Assembly (NCBI GenBank): GCA_903822175.1
Contig: CAIJOB010000006.1
Span: forward strand, 1 to 64,000
DNA length: 64,000 nucleotides
Reading direction: 5' to 3'
Origin: an uncultured Alphaproteobacteria bacterium
GTDB lineage: Bacteria; Pseudomonadota; Alphaproteobacteria; Caulobacterales; Caulobacteraceae
Shown here: piece by piece, positions 1-8,812 of the stretch
How positions within the stretch are numbered: the first letter of the stretch is position 1
Layout of the letters: every line of letters begins with the position of its first letter
Position numbers and translations under genes: made by a program
The notes under the pieces: model-generated
What the model saw: only the letters and a program-made list of their open reading frames with translations
What the model was told of the DNA's origin: nothing
Databases searched by the model: none

Positions 1-115
1 ATTCCCGGGCTTGTCCCGGGAACCCATAAACGCGAGCGTTGCAGGCTCATCAAGGCGCCGCCGCGTCCCCTGGACCACCACGGAGTCTATGGGTTCCCGG
101 GACAAGCCCGGGAAT
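1..115. repeat. Intergenic palindromic repeat, 28-bp perfect inverted arms
   Basis: Bases 1-28 and 88-115 are exact reverse complements of each other (arm core CCCGGGCTTGTCCCGGG), with about 59 bases between them. Each arm is itself partly palindromic (CCCGGG...CCCGGG). The element lies beyond the 3' end of the hybrid kinase gene and has no coding potential. Similar GTCATTCCCGGG-type elements are common between genes in alphaproteobacteria (general knowledge). The left end touches the window edge, so its true boundary is not visible. Confidence 0.85.
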
Positions 116-160
116 GACGAAAAAATATAGGGATTACAGATAGCTGGGGCGCGCTCGCGG

Positions 161-2296
161 CTAGGCCCAGGCGGAGCTCGCGCGTTCGCTGTCGGCGGCG
201 GCGGGTGAAGTCCAATGATCCAGGGCGGCCAGGAGCTGGGGCAGGTTGATCGGCTTGCCCAGGTGGTCGTCCATGCCGGCCTCGCGGCAGCGGGCGACCT
301 GTTCGGGCAGCACATTGGCGGTCATGGCGATGATCGGGGTGGCCGCGGCCTCGCGGTCGGCCAGGTCGCGGATGCGCCTGGTGGCGGTCAGGCCGTCCAT
401 CACCGGCATCTGCATGTCCATCAGGATCACGTCGTAGCGCCCGGCGCTGACCGCCTCGACGGCTTCGGCGCCATCGCAGGCGGTGTCGATCTCGATCGGG
501 AAGGGACTCAAGAGGATGGTGATCAGCTCGCGGTTGACCGCGTTGTCCTCGACCACCAGGCAGCGGATCGGCCGCTCCAGCGCCGCGGCAGCCTCCGGCT
601 CGGCGCCGAGCGCGTCGTCGGCGGTGATCGGCAGATCGACTTCGAGCCAGAAGGTCGAGCCTTGGCCCACGACGCTGTCCACGCCGATGCGTCCGCCCAT
701 GGCCTCGACGATCTGCTTGGAGATCGCCAGGCCCAGGCCCGTGCCGCCGAACTGCCGCGAGACCGAGGCGTCGGCCTGGGTGAAGCGGTTGAACAGGGCG
801 GCGATGTGCGCCTCGTCGATGCCGATGCCGGTGTCGGTCACCGCGATCCGCATGTGGCAGCGGTCGGCCTCGACCCGGCCGGAGAGATTGATCGTCACGC
901 CGCCTTCGCGGGTGAACTTGATGGCGTTGGAGAGGAAGTTGAGCAGCACCTGGCGGAAGCGCGGGGCGTCGCCGATCAGCAGGGGCTCATGCTCGGGCGC
1001 GTCGATCACGGTGGTGAGTGTCAGCCCCTTGCCGGCCGCCTGTTCGGCGACGATCTCGGCGGCCGAGCGCACGGTGGCGGCCGGATCGAAGGGCGCCGGG
1101 TCGAGCTCGAAGGCGCCGGCCTCCAGCTTGGAGAAGTCGAGCACGTCGCCGACCACGCCCAGCAGGGTCTGGCTGGCGTCGTGGATCAGGCCGGCGTGGC
1201 GCGCGTCCTGGCCGGTCAGGGTCTTGGACTGACGCAAGACGCCTGCGAAGCCATGGATGGCGGTGAGCGGCGTGCGCAGCTCGTGGGTCATGTTGGCGAG
1301 GAAGTCGGTCTTGGCCGCCGCCGCGCCTTCCGAGCGGGCGAGCGCGTCCTTCAGCTCGGCCTCCAGGGCCTTGCGGTGGCCGATGTCGCGCGAGACGCCG
1401 AGCAGGCGCCCGGAGCCGTCGTTGAGGCGCGTGAAGGTGGTCTCGGCCCAGATGAACGAGCCGTCCTTGCAGAACACCCGATAGTCGAGGGTCTTGGGGC
1501 CGCTTTCCTCGGTCACCGAGGAGATGAAGGCCTGCACGAGCTCGGTGTCGTCGGGGTGCATGTGCTTGTAGTTCGGCGTCACCATCAGCTCGCCCGGCCC
1601 GAAGCCGAGGATGCGCTCGATGGAGGGCGAGACGTAGAGCCGCTCGCCGCCCGGCGAGGCCAGCGAGATCACGTCGGTGACGTTGTCGGCGAGCAGCCGG
1701 TAGCTCTGCTCGCTTTCCCGCAGGTCCTGGGTCGCCTGCTCGAAGCGGCGGCGCGCGGCCAGGGTCTGATGTGCGCCGGTGACCGCGAAGGCGGCGGTGA
1801 TCAGCAGCATCAGCCAGACCGGCCAGACGCCTGCGATGGCTGGGCTGGGCGAGGCGATCGGCGTGATCAGCATGGCGGCGGCGGGAATGACGCCGGCCAG
1901 CAGATAGCCGGCGCGCGACTGATAGGCGTTGACCTGGGCGAAGCCCATGACGGCCAGCCAGGTGACCGCGCCGCAGACCGCGCCAGCGGCGCTGCCGGTG
2001 CGCCAGAACAGCACACCCAGGCTGACCCAGCCGGCGACGCCGCCCACCAGGCAGGCGACATGAGTGAAGCGGGCGCGGCGGCTGACCGGGCCGCCGGCCG
2101 CCTGCTCGCCGGTCGCGAACCAGCTGAAGATGTCCACCCCGCCGACCAGGGCGCACCAGGCCGCACAGACCGTCCAGGGCAGGAAGTTCAATGAAATCAG
2201 TCCGACGCCGACAATGGCGATCAGGCGCGGGCCGATGCCCGAACGGGCGCCGGCGGCCATCTCGTCGAGACCGGAATCGAAAACGTCCAAGGCCAT
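161..2296 (-). CDS. Membrane-bound hybrid sensor histidine kinase (PAS-HisKA-HATPase-REC)
   Basis: This 711-residue protein autophosphorylates in response to an unknown signal and passes phosphate to its own receiver. Residues about 20-180 contain several hydrophobic membrane segments with no large periplasmic loop. A PAS domain follows at about 198-310, including the PAC-type segment YRVFCKDGS. The HisKA box has FLANMTHELRTPL with the phospho-acceptor at about His338. The ATPase domain has the N box (LLNFLSNAIKF), DTGIGI and GGTGLGLAIS. The C-terminal receiver (about 577-695) has the VVEDN acidic pocket, the phospho-acceptor Asp near 627 (ILMDMQMP) and a conserved Lys (GKP). ATG start. The next upstream gene on the same strand is a degenerate kinase/receiver, so the two may belong to one phosphorelay. 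A final HPt protein is not present nearby. Confidence 0.93.
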   Translation of the reverse strand: MALDVFDSGLDEMAAGARSGIGPRLIAIVGVGLISLNFLPWTVCAAWCALVGGVDIFSWFATGEQAAGGPVSRRARFTHVACLVGGVAGWVSLGVLFWRTGSAAGAVCGAVTWLAVMGFAQVNAYQSRAGYLLAGVIPAAAMLITPIASPSPAIAGVWPVWLMLLITAAFAVTGAHQTLAARRRFEQATQDLRESEQSYRLLADNVTDVISLASPGGERLYVSPSIERILGFGPGELMVTPNYKHMHPDDTELVQAFISSVTEESGPKTLDYRVFCKDGSFIWAETTFTRLNDGSGRLLGVSRDIGHRKALEAELKDALARSEGAAAAKTDFLANMTHELRTPLTAIHGFAGVLRQSKTLTGQDARHAGLIHDASQTLLGVVGDVLDFSKLEAGAFELDPAPFDPAATVRSAAEIVAEQAAGKGLTLTTVIDAPEHEPLLIGDAPRFRQVLLNFLSNAIKFTREGGVTINLSGRVEADRCHMRIAVTDTGIGIDEAHIAALFNRFTQADASVSRQFGGTGLGLAISKQIVEAMGGRIGVDSVVGQGSTFWLEVDLPITADDALGAEPEAAAALERPIRCLVVEDNAVNRELITILLSPFPIEIDTACDGAEAVEAVSAGRYDVILMDMQMPVMDGLTATRRIRDLADREAAATPIIAMTANVLPEQVARCREAGMDDHLGKPINLPQLLAALDHWTSPAAADSERASSAWA

Positions 2297-2395
2297 AGAA
2301 ATCCCCTTGCCGGGAAATCATCGCAGACGAGGATTAATTCCCGATAAGCACGGCGGCGGTTTGGACCGCCAGAGGCGCCGGATCAGGCGCTCAGA

Positions 2396-3526
2396 TCAGG
2401 CGGCGGCCGCGGCCGCGTCGTCCGCCTCATCAGCGGCGGTGTTCTCACCCAGCGCGGCCTGCAGGGCGGCCAGCAGGTGTTCCGGCTTCATGGGCTTTTC
2501 GACCACCCCGTTCATGCCGGCGGCGAGGTAGCCCTCGGCGTCCTCCGGCTCGGCGTTGGCGGTCAGCGCGATGATCGGCACCTGGCCCGGGAAGCCCGGC
2601 AGGGCGCGGATGGCCCGGGTGGCGGCGACGCCGTCCATCACCGGCATCTTGATGTCCATGAGGATCAGGTCGAAGCGGCCGCCGCGGGCGGCTTCCAGGG
2701 CCTCGGCGCCGTCGTTGGCGCTTTCGCAGGTGCAGTCGAACATTTCGCAGAGCGCCTGGGCGACCATGCGGTTGGTGGCGTTGTCGTCGACCACCAGCAC
2801 ATGGGCGGACCGCTCGGCCTCCTGCGGCTCCTCGGCCGGTGTCTCCGAGGCGATCGGCAGCAGCAGGTCGAAGATCACCGTCTCCGAGCCGCCGCCGGCG
2901 CCTTCGTTGCGCAGCGTGCCGCCCAGGCCGTCGACGATCTGGCGGGCGAGCATGACGCCGATGGCGACTTCCAGGCCAAAGCGGGCCTCCACGTCGCGGA
3001 CGCGGGCCTCAAGGTCCTGGGATTCCCAGGCGGGATCGCGGGCGCCGCGGACGCGGCCTTCGAGGCGGACCCCCTCAGGGGTGACAATGGTGCGGACGCT
3101 GGCCTCGACGGCGCCGCGGCGCATGCTGGCCACAGCCTCGCCGACGAAGCCGCCGAACACCTGCAGCAGGCGGTCGCGGTCGCCGAGCGCGCAGGCGTCG
3201 GGATCGCCGTCGTAGGAGACCAGCAAGGTGACGCCACTCATCGCCGCGGCCGGCTGCCAGCGGCTGTGGACCTCGTCCACCAGCTCGCGCAGGCGCAGCG
3301 GCGCGGGGTTGAGGGTCAGGCCGTCGGTGGTGACTTTGCGCAGGTCGACAGCGGCTTCCAGCATGCGGCGCACGCCGTCGGCCATTTCCGCCGCGCTGGA
3401 GGCGCAGGACTGCGCGTCGGCGGTCAGGCGCTGACGCGCAAGCTGATCGGTCAGCGCGAGGATCCCTTCCATCTGCTGAAAGATCTCGCCAGTGACGCGG
3501 TCGAAGAAAAACGTTTGCAGAGACAT
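2396..3526 (-). CDS. Degenerate histidine-kinase-like protein with C-terminal receiver domain
   Basis: From the ATG at 3526 the protein has about 376 residues; the track extends it to a TTG at 3574 with no better ribosome site. The first 240 residues follow the layout of a kinase dimerisation helix pair plus GHKL fold. There is no H-box histidine (the helix reads [13 protein letters not shown]). The N-box asparagine is missing ([13 protein letters not shown] instead of N-x3-NA). There is no DxGxG or GxGLG motif. The C-terminal receiver is intact: [13 protein letters not shown] with the phospho-acceptor Asp, and EKP. It therefore probably works as a docking or response-regulator protein rather than a kinase, perhaps as partner of the downstream hybrid kinase (99-base gap). 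An alanine-rich tail ends the protein. Confidence 0.8.
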   Translation of the reverse strand: MSLQTFFFDRVTGEIFQQMEGILALTDQLARQRLTADAQSCASSAAEMADGVRRMLEAAVDLRKVTTDGLTLNPAPLRLRELVDEVHSRWQPAAAMSGVTLLVSYDGDPDACALGDRDRLLQVFGGFVGEAVASMRRGAVEASVRTIVTPEGVRLEGRVRGARDPAWESQDLEARVRDVEARFGLEVAIGVMLARQIVDGLGGTLRNEGAGGGSETVIFDLLLPIASETPAEEPQEAERSAHVLVVDDNATNRMVAQALCEMFDCTCESANDGAEALEAARGGRFDLILMDIKMPVMDGVAATRAIRALPGFPGQVPIIALTANAEPEDAEGYLAAGMNGVVEKPMKPEHLLAALQAALGENTAADEADDAAAAAA

Positions 3527-3664
3527 GAACAGCCGGAGGTTGCGCAACGCGACGTGAGCCCACCATGGCGCCAAGCGCTTGCGGAGAGGTTAAGTGACAG
3601 CGGTGACATGTTGATCGGGGCTCGCGGTCTTCCGATCCGGCCGGCGATCGCGCATATGAGGGCG

Positions 3665-4402
3665 ATGAACGACCCCAACAGCGAGCGTGGGAACGGCGCC
3701 CTGGTGCTGTTCTCGGGCGGGCAGGACTCCAGCGTCTGCCTGGCCTGGGCGCTTGAGCGCTACCCCCATGTGGAAACGGTGGGGTTCGACTACGGCCAGC
3801 GCCATGCCGTCGAGCTGGAGGCGCGGGTGGCGGTGCGCGCCGCGGTCGCCGCGCGGTTCCCGAGCTGGGCGCCCCGGCTCGGCGACGACCACATGATGGA
3901 TATTTCCAGCTTCGGGGCGGTCGCCGAGTCCGCACTGACCGCCGACCGGGCCATTGAGATGACCGCCAAGGGCCTGCCGTCGACCTTCGTGCCGGGCCGC
4001 AACCTGGTGTTCTTCGTCTATGCTGCGGCGCTGGCCGACCGGCGGGGGCTGAAGGCGCTGGTGGGCGGCATGTGCGAGACCGACTTCTCCGGCTATCCGG
4101 ACTGCCGGCGCGACACGCTGGACGCCATGCAGACGGCGCTGAACCTGGGGATGGCGCAGGACTTCGTCATCGAGACGCCGTTGATGAGCCTCACCAAGGC
4201 GGAGACCTGGGCCCTGGCCAAGGGCTTGGGTGGCGAGGCGCTGGTGGAGCTGATCGTGGCGGACAGCCATACCTGTTACCTGGGCGACCGCGAGACCTTG
4301 CACCCCTGGGGCTATGGCTGCGGGACCTGCCCGGCGTGCGAGCTGCGGGCGCGGGGCTGGGAGGGCTGGGTCGCCGAGGATCGGCCGGCGCTGCGCCCAT
4401 GA
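3665..4402 (+). CDS. queC: 7-cyano-7-deazaguanine (preQ0) synthase QueC
   Basis: QueC converts 7-carboxy-7-deazaguanine to preQ0 with ATP and ammonia, the last step of the preQ0 route to queuosine. The N-terminal PP-loop reads [11 protein letters not shown] at about residues 13-23. The C-terminal zinc site has a Cys in DSHTCYLG followed by [10 protein letters not shown], giving the usual four cysteines. The length of 245 residues fits the family. I chose the ATG at 3665; the ATG at 3656 is in the same frame and possible. The track ORF that starts at 2477 is a run-through of the antisense strand of the preceding gene. The stop overlaps the queE start (ATGA), so the two are translationally coupled. 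Confidence 0.95.
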   Translation: MNDPNSERGNGALVLFSGGQDSSVCLAWALERYPHVETVGFDYGQRHAVELEARVAVRAAVAARFPSWAPRLGDDHMMDISSFGAVAESALTADRAIEMTAKGLPSTFVPGRNLVFFVYAAALADRRGLKALVGGMCETDFSGYPDCRRDTLDAMQTALNLGMAQDFVIETPLMSLTKAETWALAKGLGGEALVELIVADSHTCYLGDRETLHPWGYGCGTCPACELRARGWEGWVAEDRPALRP

Positions 4403-5034
4403 GCAGCTATGCCGTCAAAGAGATCTTCCTGACCCTGCAGGGCGAGGGCGGCCAGGCGGGCCGGCCGGCGGTGTTCTGCCGTTTCGCCGGCTGCAACCTC
4501 TGGTCGGGACGCGAGCAGGACCGGGCGCAGGCGGTCTGCAATTTCTGCGACACCGATTTCGTCGGCATGGACGGCGTGGGCGGCGGCCGTTTCGCTGACG
4601 CCCAGGCCCTGGCCGACGCGGTCGAGGCCGCCTGGGAAGGCGGGGCGGAGAACCGGCTGGTGGTGCTGACCGGCGGCGAGCCGCTGCTGCAGCTCGATGA
4701 GGCGCTGATCGCGGCGCTGCACGGACGGGGCTTTTCGCTGGCGCTGGAGACCAACGGGACGCTTCCGGTCCCCGAAGGCGTCGACTGGATCTGCGTCAGC
4801 CCGAAGGCCGATGCGCCGGTGGTGCAGACCCATGGCCAGGAGCTGAAGCTGGTCTACCCGCAGTCGAAGGCGCTTCCGGAGCGGTTCGAGAGCCTGGATT
4901 TCCAGCGGTTCCTGCTGCAGCCGATGGATGGGCCGGACCGGGCGGCGAATACCCAGGCCGCGATCGCCTATTGCTTGGCCCATCCCCGCTGGCGGCTGAG
5001 CGTTCAGACTCACAAGTATCTCGGCATCGCCTGA
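4399..5034 (+). CDS. queE: 7-carboxy-7-deazaguanine synthase QueE (radical SAM)
   Basis: QueE is a radical SAM enzyme that contracts the ring of 6-carboxy-tetrahydropterin (CPH4) to 7-carboxy-7-deazaguanine. The protein is 211 residues from the ATG that overlaps the queC stop by four bases. The cluster-binding motif has the QueE-specific spacing C-x14-C-x2-C (GCNLW...VCNFCDTDF), not the usual C-x3-C-x2-C. Downstream are LTGGEPLLQ (the SAM-binding GGE motif) and ALETNGT. The N-terminal FLTLQGEG is also typical. It sits between queC and queD, as expected for its place in the pathway. Confidence 0.95.
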   Translation: MSSYAVKEIFLTLQGEGGQAGRPAVFCRFAGCNLWSGREQDRAQAVCNFCDTDFVGMDGVGGGRFADAQALADAVEAAWEGGAENRLVVLTGGEPLLQLDEALIAALHGRGFSLALETNGTLPVPEGVDWICVSPKADAPVVQTHGQELKLVYPQSKALPERFESLDFQRFLLQPMDGPDRAANTQAAIAYCLAHPRWRLSVQTHKYLGIA

Positions 5035-5085
5035 GGAAACGGCTATTGGGGCGCGCTTCTTCCGCTTGATCCCTATCTAGGCCCG

Positions 5086-5457
5086 ATGCGTTCCAGGATT
5101 TTCGAGATCACCAAGGCCGCGACCTTCGACGCGGCGCACCACCTGCCGGACGGCCCGGCAGGCCCCTACACGCGCCTGCACGGCCACTCGTTCAAGGTCG
5201 AGGCGACGGTGCGCGGCGAGGAACAGGGCGCCATCGGCTGGGTGGCGGACCTGGGCGAGCTGGATCGCGTGCTGCGGGCGGCGGCGGGCGAGCTGGACCA
5301 CGGGATGCTCAACGAAAAGCCCGGCCTGGAAAGCCCGACGCTAGAACACCTGTGCCTGTGGTTCGCTGAGCGCCTGACGCCGGCGTTCCCGGGCCTGTCG
5401 CGGATCGTGGTGTCGCGGCCCACGGTGGGCGAAAGCTGCGCGCTGAACCTGGGCTAG
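5086..5457 (+). CDS. queD: QueD / 6-pyruvoyl-tetrahydropterin synthase family protein lacking the usual catalytic Cys
   Basis: QueD makes 6-carboxy-tetrahydropterin from dihydroneopterin triphosphate, the substrate for QueE. This 123-residue protein has the zinc histidines in FDAAHHL and RLHGHSF, ELDHGMLN (conserved Asp-His) and a C-terminal Glu (VGESC). In E. coli QueD the loop before the HGH motif reads KCGRLHGH and its Cys is catalytic. Here the same loop reads PYTRLHGH, with Tyr at that position. The gene starts 51 bases after queE and its stop overlaps the convergent lipoprotein gene by four bases. Gene context makes the queuosine role likely. The altered active site leaves the exact chemistry open. 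Confidence 0.85.
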   Translation: MRSRIFEITKAATFDAAHHLPDGPAGPYTRLHGHSFKVEATVRGEEQGAIGWVADLGELDRVLRAAAGELDHGMLNEKPGLESPTLEHLCLWFAERLTPAFPGLSRIVVSRPTVGESCALNLG

Positions 5458-5681
5458 TTGCCGCTTTTGTCGTCTTTTTTTCCGGGGAGGACGGCTCCGG
5501 CGACGTCGCCGACGCCGTGGGCGGTCGCGCCGATGACCTTGCCGGTGACGCCGATGGCGGTTCCGGTGACGGCGACAGCCGCGCCGCCGACCGCACCGGC
5601 CGCGCCAAGCACCAGGCAGCCGGAGAGCATGACAGCGCAGGCGCTGAGCGCGGCGGCGGTCATCAAGGTCTTGTAGGTCAT
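5454..5681 (-). CDS. Small glycine/alanine-rich lipoprotein, function unknown
   Basis: The ATG at 5681 gives a 75-residue protein, MTYKTLM..., with a signal peptide ending in the lipobox LSGC (about residues 16-19). The mature part is a run of Gly, Ala and Val (GAAGAVGGAAVAVTG) followed by a short charged tail (GKKDDKSGN). It has no recognisable domain. Proteins of this kind, with a glycine-zipper-like segment after a lipid anchor, are common in Caulobacteraceae. The track start at 5714 places extra residues before the signal peptide and is less likely. The gene converges on queD. Confidence 0.7.
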   Translation of the reverse strand: MTYKTLMTAAALSACAVMLSGCLVLGAAGAVGGAAVAVTGTAIGVTGKVIGATAHGVGDVAGAVLPGKKDDKSGN

Positions 5682-5744
5682 GGTGGCGGAACTCCCCGGC
5701 GAGGCGGCCAGCATGCGCCGGAAAAGCTTACGAAAGAAGGCGCC

Positions 5745-6260
5745 CTAGAGTTCGTGGATTGCGGCTTTTCGCCCTTGCTTGTCGCCGTCGCGGCGGAAGG
5801 GGCCCGGGTGGTTGGGGTCGTTGCGGCGCCGCCGGTCGGGGCCGAAGTAGGCCTCGGTCTTCACGTAGGAGCGCGGGTTCTCGACGATCTGATTGATCCG
5901 CTCGACCACGCCGCGGCCCGTGAGCGGCTTGGCCAGGAACTCGTTGACGCCGGCGTTCCGCGCCTCGTTGACGCGGGCCATGGTGGAATGGCCGGTGATC
6001 ATGATCACCGGGCACATCTGGTTGGGGCTGTCGGGCGAGCGGCGCAGGAGGCGAACGAAGTCGATGCCGTCCAGGGGCTGCATCGCTAGGTCGGTCATGA
6101 TGATGTCGATGCCCTGGCCCTTCATCATTTTCAGGGCGTGGGCGCCGTCGCTGGCCTCGTAGATGTGGCGCACGCCGACCGCCTTCAGAATCTCGGTCAA
6201 CATCACCCGCATGTGGCGGTTGTCGTCGACAATCAGGATTTTCAGCAGGTCGTAGCGCAA
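5745..6260 (-). CDS. Single-domain CheY-like response regulator with FGPDRRRR tail
   Basis: The 171-residue protein starts at a TTG (MRYDLLKILIVDDN) with GGAG about eight bases upstream. The receiver domain covers about residues 6-130: acidic DD pair, phospho-acceptor Asp in IIMTDLAMQ, Thr/Ser in MITGHS and Lys in LAKPLTG. After it comes a basic tail with FGPDRRRRNDP. This motif recurs at the end of many alphaproteobacterial stand-alone receivers. There is no DNA-binding or enzymatic output domain, so it probably acts by protein contact. No kinase is directly adjacent. Confidence 0.9.
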   Translation of the reverse strand: MRYDLLKILIVDDNRHMRVMLTEILKAVGVRHIYEASDGAHALKMMKGQGIDIIMTDLAMQPLDGIDFVRLLRRSPDSPNQMCPVIMITGHSTMARVNEARNAGVNEFLAKPLTGRGVVERINQIVENPRSYVKTEAYFGPDRRRRNDPNHPGPFRRDGDKQGRKAAIHEL

Positions 6261-6473
6261 AGGCGCTCCAAGGTGAGTCCAGCCGGGGCGGCCGCTATGT
6301 CGGAAACAGGCTTATCAGGGTGCGGCTGATTACGTTCGGGAAATACTAACGGTCAACGACAATCTCGGCTGATCCGTCGTCATCCTAAGTCCCTGTAGAA
6401 ATTCGAATATCCAGTATGCAAACAGCGCGTGCAGATGTCAGCGCTGTCACCAACCTCAGGTCGTCGGCGGGGC

Positions 6474-7565
6474 TCAGGTCCCGCCGGTCTGGCCGCGGTG
6501 ACGCAGGTAGGCGTCGGCCAGCACGCAGGCGACCATGGCCTCGACCACCGGCACGGCGCGGATGCCAACGCAGGGGTCGTGGCGGCCCTTGGTGCGCAGC
6601 TCGATCTCCTCGCCGGCCTCGTTGATCGATTGGCGCGGGGTGAGGATCGAGGAGGTGGGCTTGAAGGCGACGCGGGCCGTCACCGGCTGGCCGGTGGAGA
6701 TGCCGCCCAGGATGCCGCCAGCGCTGTTCGAGAGGAACAGGGGGCCGTCATTGCCGGCGCGCATCTCGTCGGCGTTTTCTTCACCAGTGAGGGCGGCGGC
6801 GGCGAAGCCCGCGCCGATCTCGACACCCTTGGCGGCGTTGATCGACATGAGGGCTGCGGCCAGTTCGGCGTCGAGCTTGCCGTAGATCGGCGCGCCCCAG
6901 CCGGCCGGGGCGCCTATGGCCTCGACCGCGACGATGGCGCCGGTCGATGAGCCGGCCTTGCGGATCTTTTCCAGGTGCTCTTCCCAGACCGGGACCATGT
7001 CCGGGTCGGGGCACCAGAAGGGGTTGTCCTGCGTCGTGCTGAAGTCGATGCGGTCAGGCGCGACGGCGTGCGGGCCGATCTGCACGACGGCGCCCCGGAT
7101 GGTGACGCCCGGGATGATCAGCCTGGCCACTGCGCCGGCGGCGACGCGGGCCGCGGTCTCGCGGGCCGATTGCCGGCCGCCGCCGCGATAGTCGCGCACG
7201 CCGTACTTGGCCCAGTAGCTGTAGTCGGCGTGGCCGGGCCGGAAGGCGGTGGCGATCTCCGAATAGTCGCGGCTGCGCTGGTCGACGTTCTCGATCAGCA
7301 TGGAGATCGGCGTGCCGGTGGTGACCTGATCCGGGTGGCGCTCGTCGGAGAACACGCCGGAGAGGATCTTCACCGCGTCCGGTTCCTGGCGCTGGGTGAC
7401 GAACTTGCCCTGGCCCGGCCGGCGCTTTTCCAGCCACTGCTGGACGTCGGCCTCGGTGAGCTTGATCCCGGGCGGGCAGCCGTCGACCACGCAGCCCAAT
7501 GCCGGCCCGTGGCTCTCGCCCCAGGTGGTCACGCGGAAGAGGTGGCCGAACGTATTGTGCGACAT
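6474..7565 (-). CDS. aroC: Chorismate synthase
   Basis: AroC converts 5-enolpyruvylshikimate-3-phosphate to chorismate with reduced FMN, the last common step for aromatic amino acids, folate and ubiquinone. The 363-residue protein begins [20 protein letters not shown], the classic signature, followed by [33 protein letters not shown] and the C-terminal [17 protein letters not shown]. The length is typical of the bacterial enzyme. The gene stands alone on the minus strand. 213 bases separate it from the downstream response regulator. Confidence 0.97.
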   Translation of the reverse strand: MSHNTFGHLFRVTTWGESHGPALGCVVDGCPPGIKLTEADVQQWLEKRRPGQGKFVTQRQEPDAVKILSGVFSDERHPDQVTTGTPISMLIENVDQRSRDYSEIATAFRPGHADYSYWAKYGVRDYRGGGRQSARETAARVAAGAVARLIIPGVTIRGAVVQIGPHAVAPDRIDFSTTQDNPFWCPDPDMVPVWEEHLEKIRKAGSSTGAIVAVEAIGAPAGWGAPIYGKLDAELAAALMSINAAKGVEIGAGFAAAALTGEENADEMRAGNDGPLFLSNSAGGILGGISTGQPVTARVAFKPTSSILTPRQSINEAGEEIELRTKGRHDPCVGIRAVPVVEAMVACVLADAYLRHRGQTGGT

Positions 7566-7631
7566 GGGGCCCCCTTCAAAGATCGGGCTTGTAGCGGTCT
7601 AGGCGCGCGGCGCCAAACCCAGGTCCGAACT

Positions 7632-8714
7632 CTAAGGGGGCCCCATCACGCGGGCGAAGAAGACCAGGGCGGTCTGCAGGGCGGTGACGTGCGTCGGCCC
7701 TTGTGGCGCCTCAGTCTGGCAGATGGCGATGCGGGCGCGGGCCTGCGGACTGCACGACGCCAGGAAATCGTAGTGGCCGACGCCGGGGAGCGCCTTGAGC
7801 TGGGCGCGGGGGATGGCGCGGGCGGCGGCCCCGCCATTGGTGTGCGGCGAGGCGACCGGATCGGCGTCGCCGAGCACGATCGAGACCGGCGTGGTCATGG
7901 CGTTGAGGCTGGCCGGATCGAGCGCCTGGACGAAGGCCGGCGCCATGGCGAAGACCGCCTTCACGCCGCGGATCGCATGGTCGTCGCCGGCCCGCGCTGC
8001 GTCCGCCGAGAGCTCCGGCGTGGCCAGGGCCTCGGCGGCCTGGGCCTGGGTCACCGGGAATTCCGGCTGCGGCTTGCAGACTCCGTCGTCGGGATGCGCC
8101 GTGCAGAACTCCCGCAGGCGCGCCAGGTCGAACCGCGCGCCGCCGGCCTCCAGCGCGGTCAGGCCGCCGGTGGCGAAGCCGGCGACGCCCAGGCGGCGAA
8201 GGTCCAGGTGCTGGCCGATCACCGGATCGGCCTTGGCCGCCTCCAGCGCCGCCTCGAGATCGCCGGGCAGGTCCCAGAGCAGCACCGCGCCCGGCAGGGT
8301 GGGCTTGCCGAAGTTGTTGTTGCCCGGATTGTCCACGGCGATGACCACATAGCCCTGCTGAGCGAGCACGGTGGTGAACCAGCCCATCATCCGCGCCGAG
8401 CCACCGAAGCCGTGGGCGAACAGGATGACCGGGCGGCGCCGGTCGTCGGCGAAGGCGGCGTTGGGCGCGGAGGCGCCGACGAAGAACAGCGGCTGGCCCG
8501 CCGGCCCAAGATCGAGCGAGGTTTCCTCCGAACCCCCGGCGGCGGGATACCATACGGTGACCTGAACCTGCGGCTTGTGGTCGTCGTTGCGCAGGGCCGC
8601 GGTGGGATTGGTGGCGACCAGATGGCGCTCTCCCGCCGGATAGTCCTCGGCGACGGCGGCGCCCGCCAGGACGAGAGCCGTCGCGGCGGCGGCCAGGAGG
8701 ATCGGGAGGCGCAT
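7632..8714 (-). CDS. Secreted alpha/beta-hydrolase paralogue A with Ser-to-Ala at the nucleophile (probable pseudo-enzyme)
   Basis: The ATG at 8714 (MRLPILLAAAATALVL...AVAEDYP) gives 360 residues with a signal peptide ending near AVA. The fold is that of dienelactone hydrolase/PAF-acetylhydrolase-like esterases: oxyanion region LFAHGFGGSARM, acid residue in LGDADPVASP, and catalytic His in PGVGHYDFLASC. The nucleophile elbow reads GVAGFATGGLTAL, whereas the neighbouring paralogue has GVSGMSAGGYTSL. The serine is therefore alanine here (codon GCC). The two genes are tandem, 98 bases apart, and align along their whole length. The 700-residue track ORF is this gene plus an antisense-type extension in the wrong frame over the neighbour. 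Confidence 0.85.
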   Translation of the reverse strand: MRLPILLAAAATALVLAGAAVAEDYPAGERHLVATNPTAALRNDDHKPQVQVTVWYPAAGGSEETSLDLGPAGQPLFFVGASAPNAAFADDRRRPVILFAHGFGGSARMMGWFTTVLAQQGYVVIAVDNPGNNNFGKPTLPGAVLLWDLPGDLEAALEAAKADPVIGQHLDLRRLGVAGFATGGLTALEAGGARFDLARLREFCTAHPDDGVCKPQPEFPVTQAQAAEALATPELSADAARAGDDHAIRGVKAVFAMAPAFVQALDPASLNAMTTPVSIVLGDADPVASPHTNGGAAARAIPRAQLKALPGVGHYDFLASCSPQARARIAICQTEAPQGPTHVTALQTALVFFARVMGPP

Positions 8715-8812
8715 GAGAGGAGGCGGTCTTTCGGGGAGCGGTCTTTCGTCGAATCGCGAGCGAACCCTAGGCGAGCGGTCGCCGCGGCGCCCTCTAAATC
8801 CGCTGTGGCCGC

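Noticed and set aside
215-2194. 659-residue plus-strand ORF
   Set aside because: It is the antisense shadow of the hybrid kinase, typical of high-GC DNA, with no domain pattern.
2477-4402. 641-residue ORF as one long protein
   Set aside because: Only the part from 3665 (QueC) has real family motifs. The upstream 390 residues are the antisense reading of the degenerate kinase gene.
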